A stretch of 64,000 nt of DNA from Vespa crabro. Lineage: Eukaryota > Arthropoda > Insecta > Hymenoptera > Vespidae. Within the stretch, counting starts at the first letter, position 1. The number at the start of each line of letters is the position of its first letter. The notes beneath the pieces are model-generated. The model saw nothing but the letters and a program-made list of their open reading frames with translations, did not search any database and was not told where the DNA came from. Both the position numbers and the translations under genes were made by a program. This document shows, piece by piece, positions 1 through 13,001 of this stretch. The stretch is taken from contig NC_060961.1 of assembly GCF_910589235.1 (NCBI RefSeq), positions 941,001 to 1,005,000 on the forward strand, written 5' to 3'.

Positions 1-637
1 CTTAATACAAAAATATAATTCCTTTAAAATAATCTTTATCTCTTAGATGCTTGCCAAACAACGTTCACCTCTCGTAATAACGACCTCAGCGGTTTGAATT
101 TGTTTAGCTGCTAGACCGGAAATTCACCCTCGATAGATGGCTACGTACGATCTACAAATGGCGCGAAAAAATCATTTTTTGATTGGTATTCCAATTTTAC
201 GAGGGAATATTTAAATCTCGTTTTAATTAAACAAACTTATTTTAACGCGTTAAATTCAGGTATATTTTTATTTATACACTCGCAATAAAAGATTTTTATA
301 TCATTTGCAATTTATATAAAATGGTCCGTAAAATATTGGATATTTTCTTTAATATTAAAAAAATAATGGAATCGATCATTTTTCGTCATTTTTTTAAATA
401 TCTCGCACTGTATATGTATCTTGTTTATAAATTATTTAATTTATTATTTAATTTTTAAAGAGAAATAATTAAAGAGAAATAATATTTAGAAAAAATATTG
501 AAAAATGTGACGTATAAACAATTATGTTTTATATGTTCCAATATGTCATCTATATCTAGTTGGTTGTCTGTCAATCATGCAAACGTCGTAGTATTACATA
601 TTTTGATATATATAAAGGAAATATATAATTGTTTAAC
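1..637. other. Noncoding left edge upstream of VPS26C
   Basis: No convincing coding exon was found. The first 200 bases are slightly less AT-rich and contain ATG codons in short open stretches, so a 5' end of a neighbouring gene beyond the left edge is possible but not supported. The remainder is AT-rich and probably holds the VPS26C promoter and 5' UTR. Confidence 0.4.
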
Positions 638-1965
638 ATGTCTGTTAACATAGACATTAAATTAAAACGTGCCAGTAAAATATATCATGAAGGGGTTCGT
701 TTTATTTATTTGTTTGCAATTTATGATAATAACAGACAATAAAATTGGGGTTATGTTTTAGGAGGTTGTCACTGGTCTTATATTATTACAAACAAATTCC
801 GATTTAAAGCACGATGGTATATTCCTTACAATGGAAGGTTCAGTTAATTTACAATTAAGTTCAAAAAATGTTGGTATCTTTGAAGCTTTCTACAATTCTG
901 TAAAGGTTAGTCGATGCTTGTCTTCATTCTTCTGCGGGTCCTAATTTTATATTGAATACTATTTTACATAACATCATAATTGAAAATAGAACAATTAATT
1001 TACAGCCTATTCAATTAGTACAATATACTTTAGATGTTGCTCCTGCTGGCAAAATACCAAGCAGTAGAATACCATTTGAAATACCCTTCGAATTACCATT
1101 AAAACCACGAGGGAAAAAACCATTATATGAAACTTATCATGGAGTTTTTGTGAATATACAATATTTGATACGTTGTGATATAAAAAGAAACTTTCTTGCA
1201 AAGGATGTAAGCAAGTCATTGGAATTTATTGTGGAAGACAAATTCACTATTAAAGTCGATAAAGAGCATAGTAAAATTGTATTCTTTAAGATAACACCAG
1301 AGTCTTTACAAAATACAAAAGATAAAGTTAATGTTCCAAGATTTTATATTTCAGGAAGATTAGATTCATTGTATTGTAAGATTTCAGAACCTCTTAAAGG
1401 CGAGGTAAAAGTATTAACCGAAATTTATTATTATTTCTTCTAATTTAACTTTTGTAAAATAATAATTTATGTATTTAAGGTAGTAATTGAACATTGTGAA
1501 GCTGTTATAAAATCAATTGAATTGCAATTGGTAAGAGTAGAAACATGTGGCTGTGCAGAAGGATATTCGAGAGATGGTAAATCAATCACTTATGTCACAT
1601 ATAAATATCGATAAGTAAACTTTATGAAATTGTTTTCAAATATAATATATTTTACAGCAACAGAAATACAGAATATACAGATAGGAGAAGGAAATGTATG
1701 TACGAATTTACCCATACCTATTTATATGATATTTCCAAGATTATTTACTTGTCCCACTTTAAGCACAAGTAACTTCAAAGTTGGTAAGAAATTTTTTATG
1801 ATAAAAAAGTTTGAAGGAAACGAAAATCTTCTTTAATATTAATTTAACTGATTTTTTAATATTGCATTTTATTTGATTTCAGAATTTGAAGTAAATCTTA
1901 TTATTATATTTGAAGACGATTATTTAGTTACTGAAAATTTTCCTATAATACTTTCCAGATACTAA
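638..1965 (+). CDS. Vps26C: VPS26C (DSCR3), retriever complex arrestin-like subunit
   Basis: The six coding exons are 638-694, 762-905, 1006-1404, 1480-1576, 1658-1783 and 1883-1965. They sum to 906 nt (301 aa), close to the vertebrate length of about 297. The product reads as a VPS26-type double arrestin fold. Exon 2 carries TMEGSVNLQLS and FEAFYNSVK, exon 3 carries LYETYHGVFVNIQY, exon 4 carries RVETCGCAEGY and exon 5 carries the MIFPRLFTCPTL block, all characteristic of DSCR3/VPS26C rather than VPS26A/B. In known biology VPS26C joins VPS35L and VPS29 to form retriever, which with the CCC complex and SNX17 returns integrins and other cargo from endosomes to the plasma membrane. The start ATG at 638 gives the expected conserved N-terminus (VDIKLKRASKIYHEG-like). 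A poly(A) signal lies 66 bases past the stop. The gene converges with PARP16. The family call is very secure. Confidence 0.96.
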
Positions 1966-2030
1966 CCACTGTTGATATATAAAAATATAAACTGTAGCAG
2001 CACATAAATGCAATCACTATATGATTTGGC

Positions 2031-2036
2031 AATAAA
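2031..2036 (+). terminator. Poly(A) signal of VPS26C
   Basis: A canonical AATAAA lies 66 bases downstream of the VPS26C stop codon, before the convergent PARP16 3' end. This is a position-based inference. Confidence 0.55.
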
Positions 2037-2326
2037 AATATTTGTCTTAAGTTAGTTAAATAATGCATTAATTTTACATTATGTACACACAATATTATTT
2101 TTTTTATATATCAAATATTTTTATATATTAGTTTATATAATATAGAATATAAGTAATAATTGTTGATAGAAATCTTTTCTATATAAAAAGTGTAAATTAA
2201 AAGGTATTTTTTTATGCCCAAAAAACACCAGAATTATTTATAAGTAATAAAAAAACCAGAATTATTTATAAGTATTTATGCAGATTATTTCAGATTGTTA
2301 AATTTTATTAAAGTTTTCCTCTTGCT

Positions 2327-3846
2327 TTAGTTAAGTCCAGTTTTTTGGACAAACAATCTATAATACTTTTCTACTTGCTTATTATGTGTCAATCCAACTG
2401 AAGCTAATAATATGACATATCCAAGCATAAAAGTTAATAATTTATGCTGTCTAAACCAGTCCAATAATCCAGAACTTTCATTACTCCTAAAATATAAGAA
2501 ACATAATAAATTAAAATCTATTATCTTTCATGATACAAAATATTTATAAAGATTATCAAATAAATGTTACCTCGTTGGATGAACTTCTTGACTATAAACA
2601 AGAAGATAACGAATCCTTACTAAATCACTGTTGGTAACTAAATAATATTTATCCGGAACTGATTCAGATAACGTATTTTGTATTCTAACTCCTGAATTAT
2701 GTTTTTTTATAGTAGGGTGATTAATAAATTCACAAAGAGCTACACAACTCAATTCACTACCAAGAACACTGCCACCCCATCCATAGCCTACCGGACTATA
2801 TGGTAAACTTACTCCTAATTCACTTGAAAGATATATTCCTTTTCCAAAAAGCGATTTCTAAAATACAGCAAAATTATATATTAAAAAATAAAAGTTCTAC
2901 GAAAATATTATGTATTATAGATACTATATAAATTATTGTAAACAATTAAAATATTATTATTATTATTATTATTAATTTTACCTTACACATGTTCTGTTGT
3001 AAACCATAATGTAGAATAGAATGAAAATTTTCTAAACGACTCCCGTGATATGCATATAATGTAGAATAGCCTTGCCCATTATATTTCCACTTTTCTTCTG
3101 CGGCTGATTGCTTTGCACTTGCTATTTGAAATATTAAATTTGGTGTAGCAACTTGCATTTCAGAAGGTAGTTTCCTTAATACAGAATTATACTGTAATAA
3201 TAAACTTTATCAATATTATTATTACATGCAATTTTTAAATATTACATTAGCTTTTATAATACATATTGATGCTTACATTTTCCTTATTTATACTTTTAAT
3301 ATAAGGATCTCTCAATCTTATTAACACCCAATGTAACAAGTCTATAGCTGGTCCATAATTAGCATATACATTTGGCTCATGAAGTTCTCTAAATATTACT
3401 GCCAATGGAGGTATCAGTTCTACAGTTTTTCTCTAAAATTAACACATATAATTAAGAAGAATATTATAAATTTATGAATCTATATTAATGTCAGAATACA
3501 TAAAAATTATTTTTAGATATTATACCAAAGCTTCTATATCCTTGCATTCATTTTTTATATACATTGGTGGAAATGGTCTTAAACAAGTATCATAACGATA
3601 TGTATTACATGCTGATATAAAGAGAGACCACTTTAAATCTGCAGCTTTTGGATCCTTTTCTAGTAAATGCTTAAGAAGTATAATTTTCTTTTCTGTATCA
3701 TCTTGATAAGGTGTAGTATCCATTTTTGTACTATGTAATACACCCAAGTTGGTATTAACTAATTTTTTTTCTTCGTTAATGTCAATTTTATTGTCACATT
3801 TTGATTTCATTACATTAATTTGATAACTTTTTTCCATACATTCCAT
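2327..3846 (-). CDS. Parp16: PARP16, tail-anchored ER mono-ADP-ribosyltransferase
   Basis: The exons, in transcript order on the minus strand, are 3846-3526, 3432-3277, 3191-2982, 2857-2571 and 2486-2327. They total 1134 nt (377 aa). The N-terminal helical region carries the SLFISAC...LRPFPP...DIEAL pattern of PARP16. The catalytic domain shows the H-Y-Y triad in AYHGSRLENFHSI, GKGIYLSSE and YLLVYSQE. The last exon encodes a hydrophobic C-terminal helix (LLTFMLGYVILLLAS-like) followed by a short basic tail, as expected for a tail anchor. In characterised animals PARP16 sits in the ER and outer nuclear membrane and mono-ADP-ribosylates proteins including the stress sensors PERK and IRE1. The chosen start adds about 45-50 residues at the N-terminus compared with vertebrate proteins; a later in-frame ATG could be the true start. 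Microsatellite (AAT)n sits in the third intron. The gene is convergent with VPS26C. Confidence 0.94.
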
Positions 3847-4911
3847 TGTTAATGATAAACTATTGAACCTATGTATATTTGAGATATTAATTTTCTTTTT
3901 TATTAATACATTTTTAATAACAATATTTTGTTATATTATTGTCTTTAATAAATCACAAAATATACTTAGTACATTTAAATTATATTTTTATTAAGGATTT
4001 TATAAAATTATTATTATTTATTTATTATTTTTTATATTTCTTTAAAATACATTTACTTCATATTAAACAATATTTCGACTCGTACAAGTAATGTTTACAT
4101 AAAATGTCAAAGTCCAACTGATATAACTTTGATTTTAATGTTACTAGAAATGTTGCCATACATTCATGAAAAATTAGTAAACTAGATAAAAAGATGGATA
4201 ATCAAATTACTTAAATTATTCATTTAAAAAATTAACATATATAATTTACACGTAAATTTAATTAATGCATTTATTGAACCTAAATTTTTTTCTCATTGTT
4301 GGACAATTTTTTATAATCTAGTAAAATTGCTTTGATCTCGATTAGATTTACTAGAAAATTAAGTCTTTTTATTAATAAAATATTGATTATTCTTGTTTAT
4401 TAAAATTAAATACTTTGTATGAAAATTTTTTAATTTATTAATCATTAATAAATATATCTTTTAACGATATATTAGAATAAATAAAACATAACCTTTATTC
4501 TTATAGTTTTATGTAAACATATACGTGATTATATTTCTTTAAAAAACACTTCGATAAAATAAAGATCATAAAAATATAATATTTTCCCAAGAAGAATAAT
4601 GAATAATATAATGACAGAATTATTATGACTAATAAATATATTTAAATGTTCTTACCATTAGAAGCTTGGTATCTTGTAGCCTTTAATTTCGAACATTTCA
4701 ACACATAGACAACTGTTATCGATACAAATACTTAACTTGCTGTGAAAAGGTACTTACACTTATGTTACAAGAAATTTATATAAAATATCGAACATTTTCC
4801 TAATAAGTTTTGAGATTTATGACGTACGCTACTTTATTTCTCTTTGTTTCGATATTCGTTTGTCAAATATCGCGTTTCCATTTATATATATATATACACA
4901 TATATATATAT

Positions 4912-4946
<35 letters not shown>

Positions 4947-5105
4947 TTAACATATATCGAACAAATATAAATTTGTTTAGATGTTTAAAAAACAAAATGT
5001 AAAAAGAATGCTTTTTTCTAAAAATTTTATTAGAGATGTTATAAAAAATTGTTATTGTGTATAAAATGTTTTAAACATATGAGAATATATAAGATATATT
5101 AGTGT
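3847..5105. other. Intergenic, AT-rich
   Basis: This lies between the PARP16 start and the porcupine stop, both on the minus strand. No coding exon was recognised. It should contain the PARP16 promoter and the porcupine 3' UTR. A low-complexity TA/TTTA block occurs near 4880-4948. Confidence 0.5.
4880..4948. repeat. TA/CA and (TTTA)n microsatellite
   Basis: A tract of TA dinucleotides with a short CACA interruption passes directly into about nine copies of TTTA. It is a compound simple repeat with no coding potential. Confidence 0.9.
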
Positions 5106-6946
5106 TTATCGTATTAAAAAATATATACAATATGTAGCCAATGCTACCCAGTGGCTGGCAAATCCAAGCTGAGACCATTTTTCAATAGTATGAATATAAC
5201 TATATCCTGTTTCTTGTAACTCTGAAGTATCAAACATAAGACCCAAATAAGCTAAATGAAACATTGTTAATACCGTAAACATTATGTTTGTTACAATAAC
5301 CCAACAATTATAAGAGTTGTATAAGTGAGTACACTTATTTTGGATACATTCTTTTGATCCAATACATGCGTCAAAAATATTAGCAAGCATCATTCTAAGT
5401 TGATGCTCTACGTATGTATATAAACCAAGACTCAATAATACTGCTCCCAATTGAAAATTTAATCCATGTAGAAGAGAACTTGTTAGATAAGTAATAGTTA
5501 CGGCTCCAAATTTTCCTAAATACTTGAGACTTGGACGGAATATATCTAAAAGAAATAAACAAATTAATCATCATTAAAATAATAAATGTTATTTTTTCTA
5601 ACATACATTTTTTTAACCAAAAATGCATTGGAATATTCCAATATACAACAACTTGAACGAGTGAACGTGGTAGTTCAATTTCTAATGGTTTAACAATAGA
5701 TATTAATGAGTATGGATATCCTCCTAAAAATAATATGGCTGATGCCATGTATGAGATAAAATAATGGGATGTTCTGAAAGATAATGCATCTTTATAAGCT
5801 ATTAGCCACCTAAAATATAATAAACCTTTATTAAAAGAAAAAATATATATATATATATATGTTTTAAGCAATTTATGTATTATGAGACATGATAACAAAG
5901 AAAAGAATGTTTTGTATTTTGATACTAACTTCCATGAATTGTCTGAAAATATCCATTGTATCCAACAGTTTGACATACTTAGAAAAAGGAATGAATGAAG
6001 AGTATATCCAATTACAATTAATAACCACCATTTTCCCTATAATATAAAAATAATATTAAAGTATAAAATAATGTAAACAAAATTAATGAATTGACTAATA
6101 AAATATTAATAACTATACTTGCTGACTTGGCCGGCGTAAGGCCAAATAATCTTTTAATGGAACCCATGGGCCAAAGAACGAAGTAGCTGCACAAAACATA
6201 TATCCCATATAACTGTAAAAATCTGGTATGTTGTTAGATTCAATGCTATCTGCAGCAACACTAATAGTTTTCATTGCCATTGTCATAATTATACTGCGTA
6301 CTTTATGCCAGATTATCGGTTTCATATAAAATTCACTATAAAATAAAATCATAATTCAAATTATAATTATCCAGAGATATAAATGAACATAAATTATATC
6401 CATGAAATTAATTATAGATAATTTTAATCTAATCTTAATAGTAAAAATAATATATACCAATGTGCAATTATAAAAAGTGATGGCAAGAAGACTCCTATGT
6501 CTTTATAATACTTCTTTGGTATATGTAAGGTAATGTAAGAAAGTATAACAAATAATACTAATAAAAATAAACATTCTTGCGCATAATGCTGAATAATACA
6601 TATTCCAATAACCAGTGAAAATCCATGAAATAATCTATCAGAAATAGATTCTGCAACATTAAATAATATCATGAAAATATATGAGTGTAACAATATAGAT
6701 AAAATAAAGGAAATCCTTACGCATTTGAGATACAAATCGAAAGATAAACATTGCAAGAAACAGTGGCAACATATAAAATCCTGTATCATAGAGTGTAGGT
6801 ACAAGGCAATATTGATAGAGTTCGGAAAATGTTTCTCCTTCAGCATCTTCGTATTCATAATCATATTCTTGACCATGATAATAACCAAGTCCAATGAAGT
6901 CATTTTCATCATCATAAAATACTGTAGTATCTACATCATCCATCAC
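5106..6946 (-). CDS. por: Porcupine, Wnt O-palmitoleoyltransferase (MBOAT family)
   Basis: The exons in transcript order are 6946-6721, 6650-6458, 6335-6119, 6036-5930, 5809-5607 and 5545-5106. They total 1386 nt (461 aa), the usual porcupine length. The N-terminus is acidic and Tyr-rich, then multiple membrane segments follow. Recognisable blocks are WHKVR, FFGPWVPLKDYL, PLEIELPRSLVQVVVYWN with the MBOAT Asn region, and SSLLHGLNFQ with the invariant catalytic His near residue 342. Next come YVEHQLRMML and, near the C-terminus, FHLAYLGLMFD and ASHW. The family transfers palmitoleate to a conserved serine of Wnt ligands in the ER membrane, which is needed for Wnt secretion and signalling. The final exon encodes the active-site His and the C-terminal helices. 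The gene is divergent from vezatin with about 665 bp between start codons. All splice sites are GT-AG. Confidence 0.96.
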
Positions 6947-7611
6947 AGCTATTTATCTTCCAAAAACTTAATGACATACTTAATGCAACATCCTATTTTT
7001 TTAACCTGAATGTGCCCTAGATAATTATAAGAGAAAATAAGGAGACAATAATAAACTATTATGTAACTAATACTAAACAAAAACTACTAATTGTGTGCAG
7101 ATATTTTAAACGAACTCAATGAGTACAAACCTTGTATACAAGTAAATATACCGATTAATGAATATTTAGTTTAATATATTGAACGAGTTAATTACTTTTT
7201 GTTTGATTGCGTTTCGCATATTAATATACTGACATAATGATTAATAATCAAGGTAATATTGTTTAAATAGTAAATTGTACGATATTTCGAGAAATATACT
7301 GTAAGATGCACAATTTCATCTTAACTATGATGGCCGAAAATACCATCATTTATGGTTTTTTTTATATCATGTACAAGTATAACCTATATTAAATGATAAA
7401 GTAAATAAGCTTTATTTTTTTTGTTTGTAATTAATAAAAATTGTCAATATTCAGAGAAGAATTGAATAATATTTTGTATATTTAAGCAATTTTTTATATT
7501 TAATATTTATTGTGAAAATTTAATATATTTCTATGATTCATAAAAAACATTAATATTTAATGTGAAACATTCTTAATTGTAAATATTTAATAATTATCAA
7601 AAAACACGACT
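6947..7611. promoter_or_regulatory. Intergenic between divergent porcupine and vezatin starts
   Basis: This noncoding AT-rich stretch presumably holds both promoters. No clear TATA/initiator pair was picked out. The antisense open frame at 6671-7009 reads through porcupine exon 1 and is not a gene. Confidence 0.35.
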
Positions 7612-10188
7612 ATGTTAAGTCAATACAACGATATTGAAGAAGATGAAGAAGTTATATTTGAGGTATTTAATAAGAAGAGAAATGATTTTCTGTGTTCACA
7701 TTTAAATGATTATTATCATTATGTTTTATAATTTTTAGGGTAGTGAATTGTATGAACATTTATCTGCACTGGGATATGCAGATTTTGAAACTGCAACAGT
7801 TCCTAAACCTCAACTGACGTCACAAAAGAAATCTATCTATATGGTATTTCATTTTGATGTTATGTATTTTGACTTGTTTTTATACTTTCAACATAAATAA
7901 AATATTTTAAATATCTTTTTTTAGAATGCTAATATTATCAATGATATAGGTAGAAACATCTATAAATATATATTGGATTTAAAATCTTGGATAACACAGG
8001 TATATTTATTTATTGATATATAAAAATCAATATAAGTTTCATAAAATTATTTCATAACAGGACAGTAGTATATCCAAAGAACAATTGCACATTATTTTAA
8101 GTGCCAAAACACTTTTAGACGATCATGCATGTGCAATTAATAGTTATACACAGAAATATTTTCCTTCTACACCATGGAAGTATGGTTTTACTTTCTATTA
8201 TAAATATGCTTACATATATATTGCTTCATTATGTTGATAGAGACTTTTATATATTTATTACAGAAAAATGTTAAGGAATTTACTTGTTAATGGTACAATA
8301 ATATCTTCTTTTACGTACTTAATGTTCTGTAAAGACAAAAAAGTTTCAAATGTTATAATAACATTCTGTATATTATATTTCACTGGTTATAGAAACTACA
8401 AAGATTTACAGGCATGTAAAGAATTAAAACGATTAGTATTATTACAAAATGAATTTTATGATTTATGTAATAAAGGATTAAAAATTTTGAAACATAATTA
8501 CAAGATAAAAATTAATTCTAAGAAAACAAACCAACCATTTCAGTAAGTATATTTAATAAATAATATTTTTTAATTTAATTATATATATTTAAATCATAAT
8601 TAGATTCATTCTTATCCGATTAGTGATCTTATGGGAGAAAGATTAATATACCTACAACCAATAATGGAAAATTTAATTAAATCTATGGAAGATCTTTGTC
8701 AAATTTATCATCATATTATTTCTATTATGACAGCACAATATCCTAAACATATTTTAAATCAATTTATAATAACAACATTTGAAGATAATGCATTTAAAAT
8801 ACGTGGAGAAATTAATTATGAAACATTGAAGGTGATTATAAAAAGGCTTTAAATTCTATATCTTTTTGTATTAATTATACATTTTATATTCTTGAACAGC
8901 AATTATATTATACTTATGTTCTTATGCAATCAGAACTATTATATTTACTCGCTATTGCATATGATATTAAAACATGGTCTTTAACTTGTGATAAAATTTC
9001 CAAGGCAAACCTATTTTATATTACTTATAAATTGAATAAACAATTGATAAAATACAAGAATAAATTGTCTCTGTGTATCAATTCTTATTATAATTGTAAA
9101 GTGGAACCAGTTCAATATAATTTTAAGTAAGTTATTGTTTAAAATAAATTTTCATGTTGAATCTAATATCAAATTTAATGTCATATTAATAAATCATTTT
9201 TATTTCTAGGGGTACAGTTACATCGAAATGGCAAGACCTTTATTTACATTTGAATTTGACATCTAATAAGATTCAACAGGCATATGATCGTATAATATCA
9301 ATGATTAATGATATTGATACCTGTACTGATGATACTTCAACCAATAATGAGATGTTAGAAAAAATGATGGAAAAAATGGATGAAGTGTATAAGCAAATAG
9401 ACGTAGCTAGAAATTTTGCTGAATTTAGTAGTTTATTAATAACAAAAATAAAATATAAAAATTCTAAAACAAGTTATACAAAACAAGATATTAGAATACA
9501 AAATGTAAATGAAAACTTGCCAGTAATAATTGATACAGAACCAGAAATACTTGATGAGGTATTTGAAGAATATATTAAAGAAGAATATCTGAAACCTTTG
9601 TATGAAGAAGATCAAGAGATTTTATTACAAGAATATAAGTTAGATAAATTGTTGGCAAAGAATTTTATGAGTGAATTAAAAGAAGCTTTGATTGATAAGC
9701 ATAAAACTATGTCAGAAAGAGAATTTAAAGCACTTCAACGTATGTACAAAAACGTAATAAACAGTGCAAATGATTTGGGGAGTAATAACCCAAAATCTTC
9801 AATACCTATACCACCTCCAATGCCTTCTTTGTTTAATAATTCTAAATCGTTACGTAATAATGATTCTATTAATTACGACGATAGTGAAATTTTTCCTATA
9901 AAATCGACAAATACATCGAATACTGAAATATTTCATAAACAAACGTCAAATGTAAATAATATCGTAGAAAATTTTAAATATGCAAATGACAACAATGAAT
10001 CAACGATTGAAGATAACGAAGATAGTAATGATTTTAGACTATTGTCATCGACAAAATTTCAAAATCCTGTTATACAATTTGGATTAAATATGCCTCCTAA
10101 GTTACTATCTATGAATGAAGAAATGTTTATAGGTAGTGGAGAAAATTCCGAAAGTGACATTGAGCCAGAAAATGATTCAATTAAATAA
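7612..10188 (+). CDS. Vezt: Vezatin, adherens-junction transmembrane protein
   Basis: The eight exons are 7612-7662, 7739-7843, 7925-7999, 8061-8179, 8264-8542, 8624-8831, 8900-9126 and 9210-10188. They sum to 2043 nt (680 aa). The N-terminus EEVIFEGSELYEHLSALGYADFE matches the vezatin signature (acidic, VFENSPLYxxLxxLGHTDFE-like in vertebrates). Exon 5 encodes a hydrophobic hairpin (IISSFTYLMF and VIITFCILYF segments), consistent with the two adjacent membrane helices of the family. The last exon is acidic and coiled-coil-prone, and carries the family C-terminal block ELKEALIDKHKTMSEREFKALQR followed by a Ser/Asn-rich tail. In vertebrates vezatin links cadherin-catenin complexes and myosin VIIA; in flies the homologue works in endosome/autophagosome and synaptic contexts. 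The acceptor at 8624 was chosen over an upstream AG because only it keeps the frame. The gene converges with LETM1. Confidence 0.9.
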
Positions 10189-10209
10189 TATTCTGTATTC
10201 ATTTATAAA

Positions 10210-10215
10210 AATAAA
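10210..10215 (+). terminator. Poly(A) signal of vezatin
   Basis: An AATAAA hexamer lies 22 bases after the vezatin stop codon. It is inferred from sequence and position only. Confidence 0.45.
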
Positions 10216-10755
10216 TAATAACAAATTTCAGTACTTATTTTTTACATGCAAACGTTGTTAACTGATAATAAAATATTGTCACCAATTATAATCAATTATT
10301 CAGTTGGAACAGAATTAATTCTTTAATAAAAAATTATATAAATTTTATTTCAATAAGGTAGTATCTTTTAATTGCATATAAAGATATGCGATTATTTTGT
10401 TTAAAAAAAATTGATTGGAAGTATTTTTTACAAAGCTAGGTTATTTTTAAAATGTCATTTTTTTATGTAATACTTCTTTTTAACAATGTGTAATTTTGTT
10501 GATAATTTCAGAATTGTTTTTAATTATTTTTGATGCTGTTATCATACTTTCATATGCAGTAATATATTTAACTGCTATATTATCCTTTAGCATAAGTTTT
10601 TTTAGGTAAGAAAAATATGTGTACTGTATTTTTATATGTAACATTTTTTATATAACAATAGTACATATATTTTATAAGTATATATGTTCTGCTTCATTTT
10701 ACAGTCATGAAATAATTTATGTATCTCATTTGTTTGAAATACTGTTTTAATCATA

Positions 10756-10774
10756 TATATATATAATTAAAAAA

Positions 10775-10808
<34 letters not shown>

Positions 10809-10812
10809 TATA
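10756..10812. repeat. TA - poly(A) - TA low-complexity block
   Basis: Alternating TA flanks a run of about 23 A residues on both sides. It is a simple repeat. Confidence 0.85.
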
Positions 10813-11445
10813 CATATAATTAACCAGAAGCAGCTAATATCAATAATATAGCAAAAAACTTGGATCATGATGTAAATCTTGTTTAATGTAAAATGACAAA
10901 AACAGCATTCATTATTCAGACAAATGGAATGATTCTTTTTTATGTAAGTACGTGATATAATAAAATGATATTATTTTTAGAGACAAGATTTTATATATCC
11001 AATATTAACATGTGTGTCACTTGTGACCAGCACAGATAAGTCCACCATTTACAGAATAAAGAATTACAACAGATGCTGTTAAATGCATCGCAGTCTTAAA
11101 GAAAAGACTTAAGCTTTTTCATTCATAAATAAAAATTATTTCAAAGATAATCTATCTTGTATTAACTTATCACTGGAGCTATGTGCATATAATATACAAA
11201 TGTATACAATATAGTATTTAGATGTAAGCATCTTTATGTACTATGTACAGATCATTTTCACAAGTTTTTTATATTTTAGGCTTTCCCTAAATAATCAATT
11301 TTTGCAAGAAATTATAATATGAAAACACCATAAATTGGGTTTCTTAGTAATAATTATTTCTATATTGTACGTATTTTCTTCTGAGCAAAGTAGAAAAATT
11401 ACTTTGAAAATAAAATATATTAATTTATGTTTTATTGTGCGACGA

Positions 11446-12968
11446 TCATAGTTGCTTAGAACCTTCCGTTTTTTTTGTTGTAGGAGGAATACTTGGTGTT
11501 AATGATGAATTTCTGACATTGGATTTTGAATTACTTGTTAAAATTTCTGCTGATTTTTCTGTACTACTCTCATCAATGGATGAAATTTTAAATTTTTTTT
11601 TAGGCTCATAAATATCATCTTTTAATTCTTCTTTTCCTAATTTTTCTTCTTTTTTAGTTGGTGTAATTGAAACTGATGAATCAGGCACTTCTTGCGTTGC
11701 TGTACTTTCCTTTTGAGAAGTTTTCTTAACTTGCTCCTCTGCTTCTAAAATTTCTTCCTTATCCATTATGTCAATTAGTTCATCTAATTGTTTTTTATTT
11801 AATTTTACGTCTTCTTTTCCTATAAGTTCTATAACCTACAAAAAGAATAAGATTGAAATATTTTTCTAATATATTCTTAATATATAAGAAATATAATATT
11901 TTCATTATAATATATTCTTAAATTTTTAATTAAATTAAATTGTACCTTTAATACATCTTCAATTTTAATAACACCATCTCTGTCGTCATCAATTTTCCCT
12001 AGTATTTCTGCTATTATTTTCAATCTATGTTCATCTGGTACACTCTGTATATTTTTTATAGCTGCAATTAATTCATCTATTCTTACTAGTTCTTCAACAG
12101 CTTCAGCATCACTTTTTTCTTCTGAATTTAAAGCTTGTATTTTCTTTTTAACTTGTTTCTCTGATTGTTCTAATTCCAATAAAACTGCATCCATCTTTTT
12201 AATCATCTTATTAACTTTATTGTATAATCTGTTGGCTCCTTTGGATATTTTTATATTATCAATATCTACTTCACCCTTTGCTTCTGCTTTAATTTGATAT
12301 AATTCTTTAACATCTTCTTGATACTCTGCCATTTCTTCCTTAAGCTCCTTCAATTCTTCTTTTTCTACAGACATTTTCTTTTTATCCTAAAATATGATAA
12401 TAATTTTTATATCGTATATATAAAATAATAAAAAATAAAATCTATTGTTATTTAAGATACAAACTTTTTCTAATGTATCGAGAGCTTGTTCAATAACTTT
12501 TACATCAGTTGTTGTAATTTCATCTTTTTTAAAATCGTCTGTAAAAGTAATGGGTTTTGGTTCCGTCTCTTTCTTTTCTGTTTCTTTTTGTTCTTGTCTT
12601 TCCTCTTCAATTTTACGTTCTTCCATTTTGATAATTTCAATATTTGCTCTATGATCCAGTTTTCCTTCTTTTTCTCCAATAGCACATTTAGTACGTGCAA
12701 CCACAGTTTCAGGCAATGCCGATATAGTTGCTTTTAATTTATCTGACATAGGAATGGTGTCAGGTACCATAAGTGCTCGAGATAAAAGCAATAACGACGG
12801 TGGAACTTTTTTAATTAAACTCAAATCTAACCACTGTAATAGCTGTTCCTTTAGCTTATTATCTGGCAATCCATATGCTCGCATTGCACGTGCTCTACAG
12901 GCTTGTTGTAATTCGCTCCTTGTTAAGCTGTCTACACCTTCTTTATGAATTAACTATTAAAAATAATA

Positions 12969-13001
<33 letters not shown>

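Larger units (their letters stand above)
10189..11445. other. Intergenic between convergent vezatin and LETM1
   Basis: No coding exon was recognised. The region should contain the two 3' UTRs. It includes an AATAAA at 10210 for vezatin and a TA/poly(A)/TA low-complexity block at about 10756-10812. Confidence 0.5.

Noticed and set aside
6671..7009. 112-codon plus-strand open frame
   Set aside because: It is the antisense shadow of porcupine exon 1 and its upstream region.
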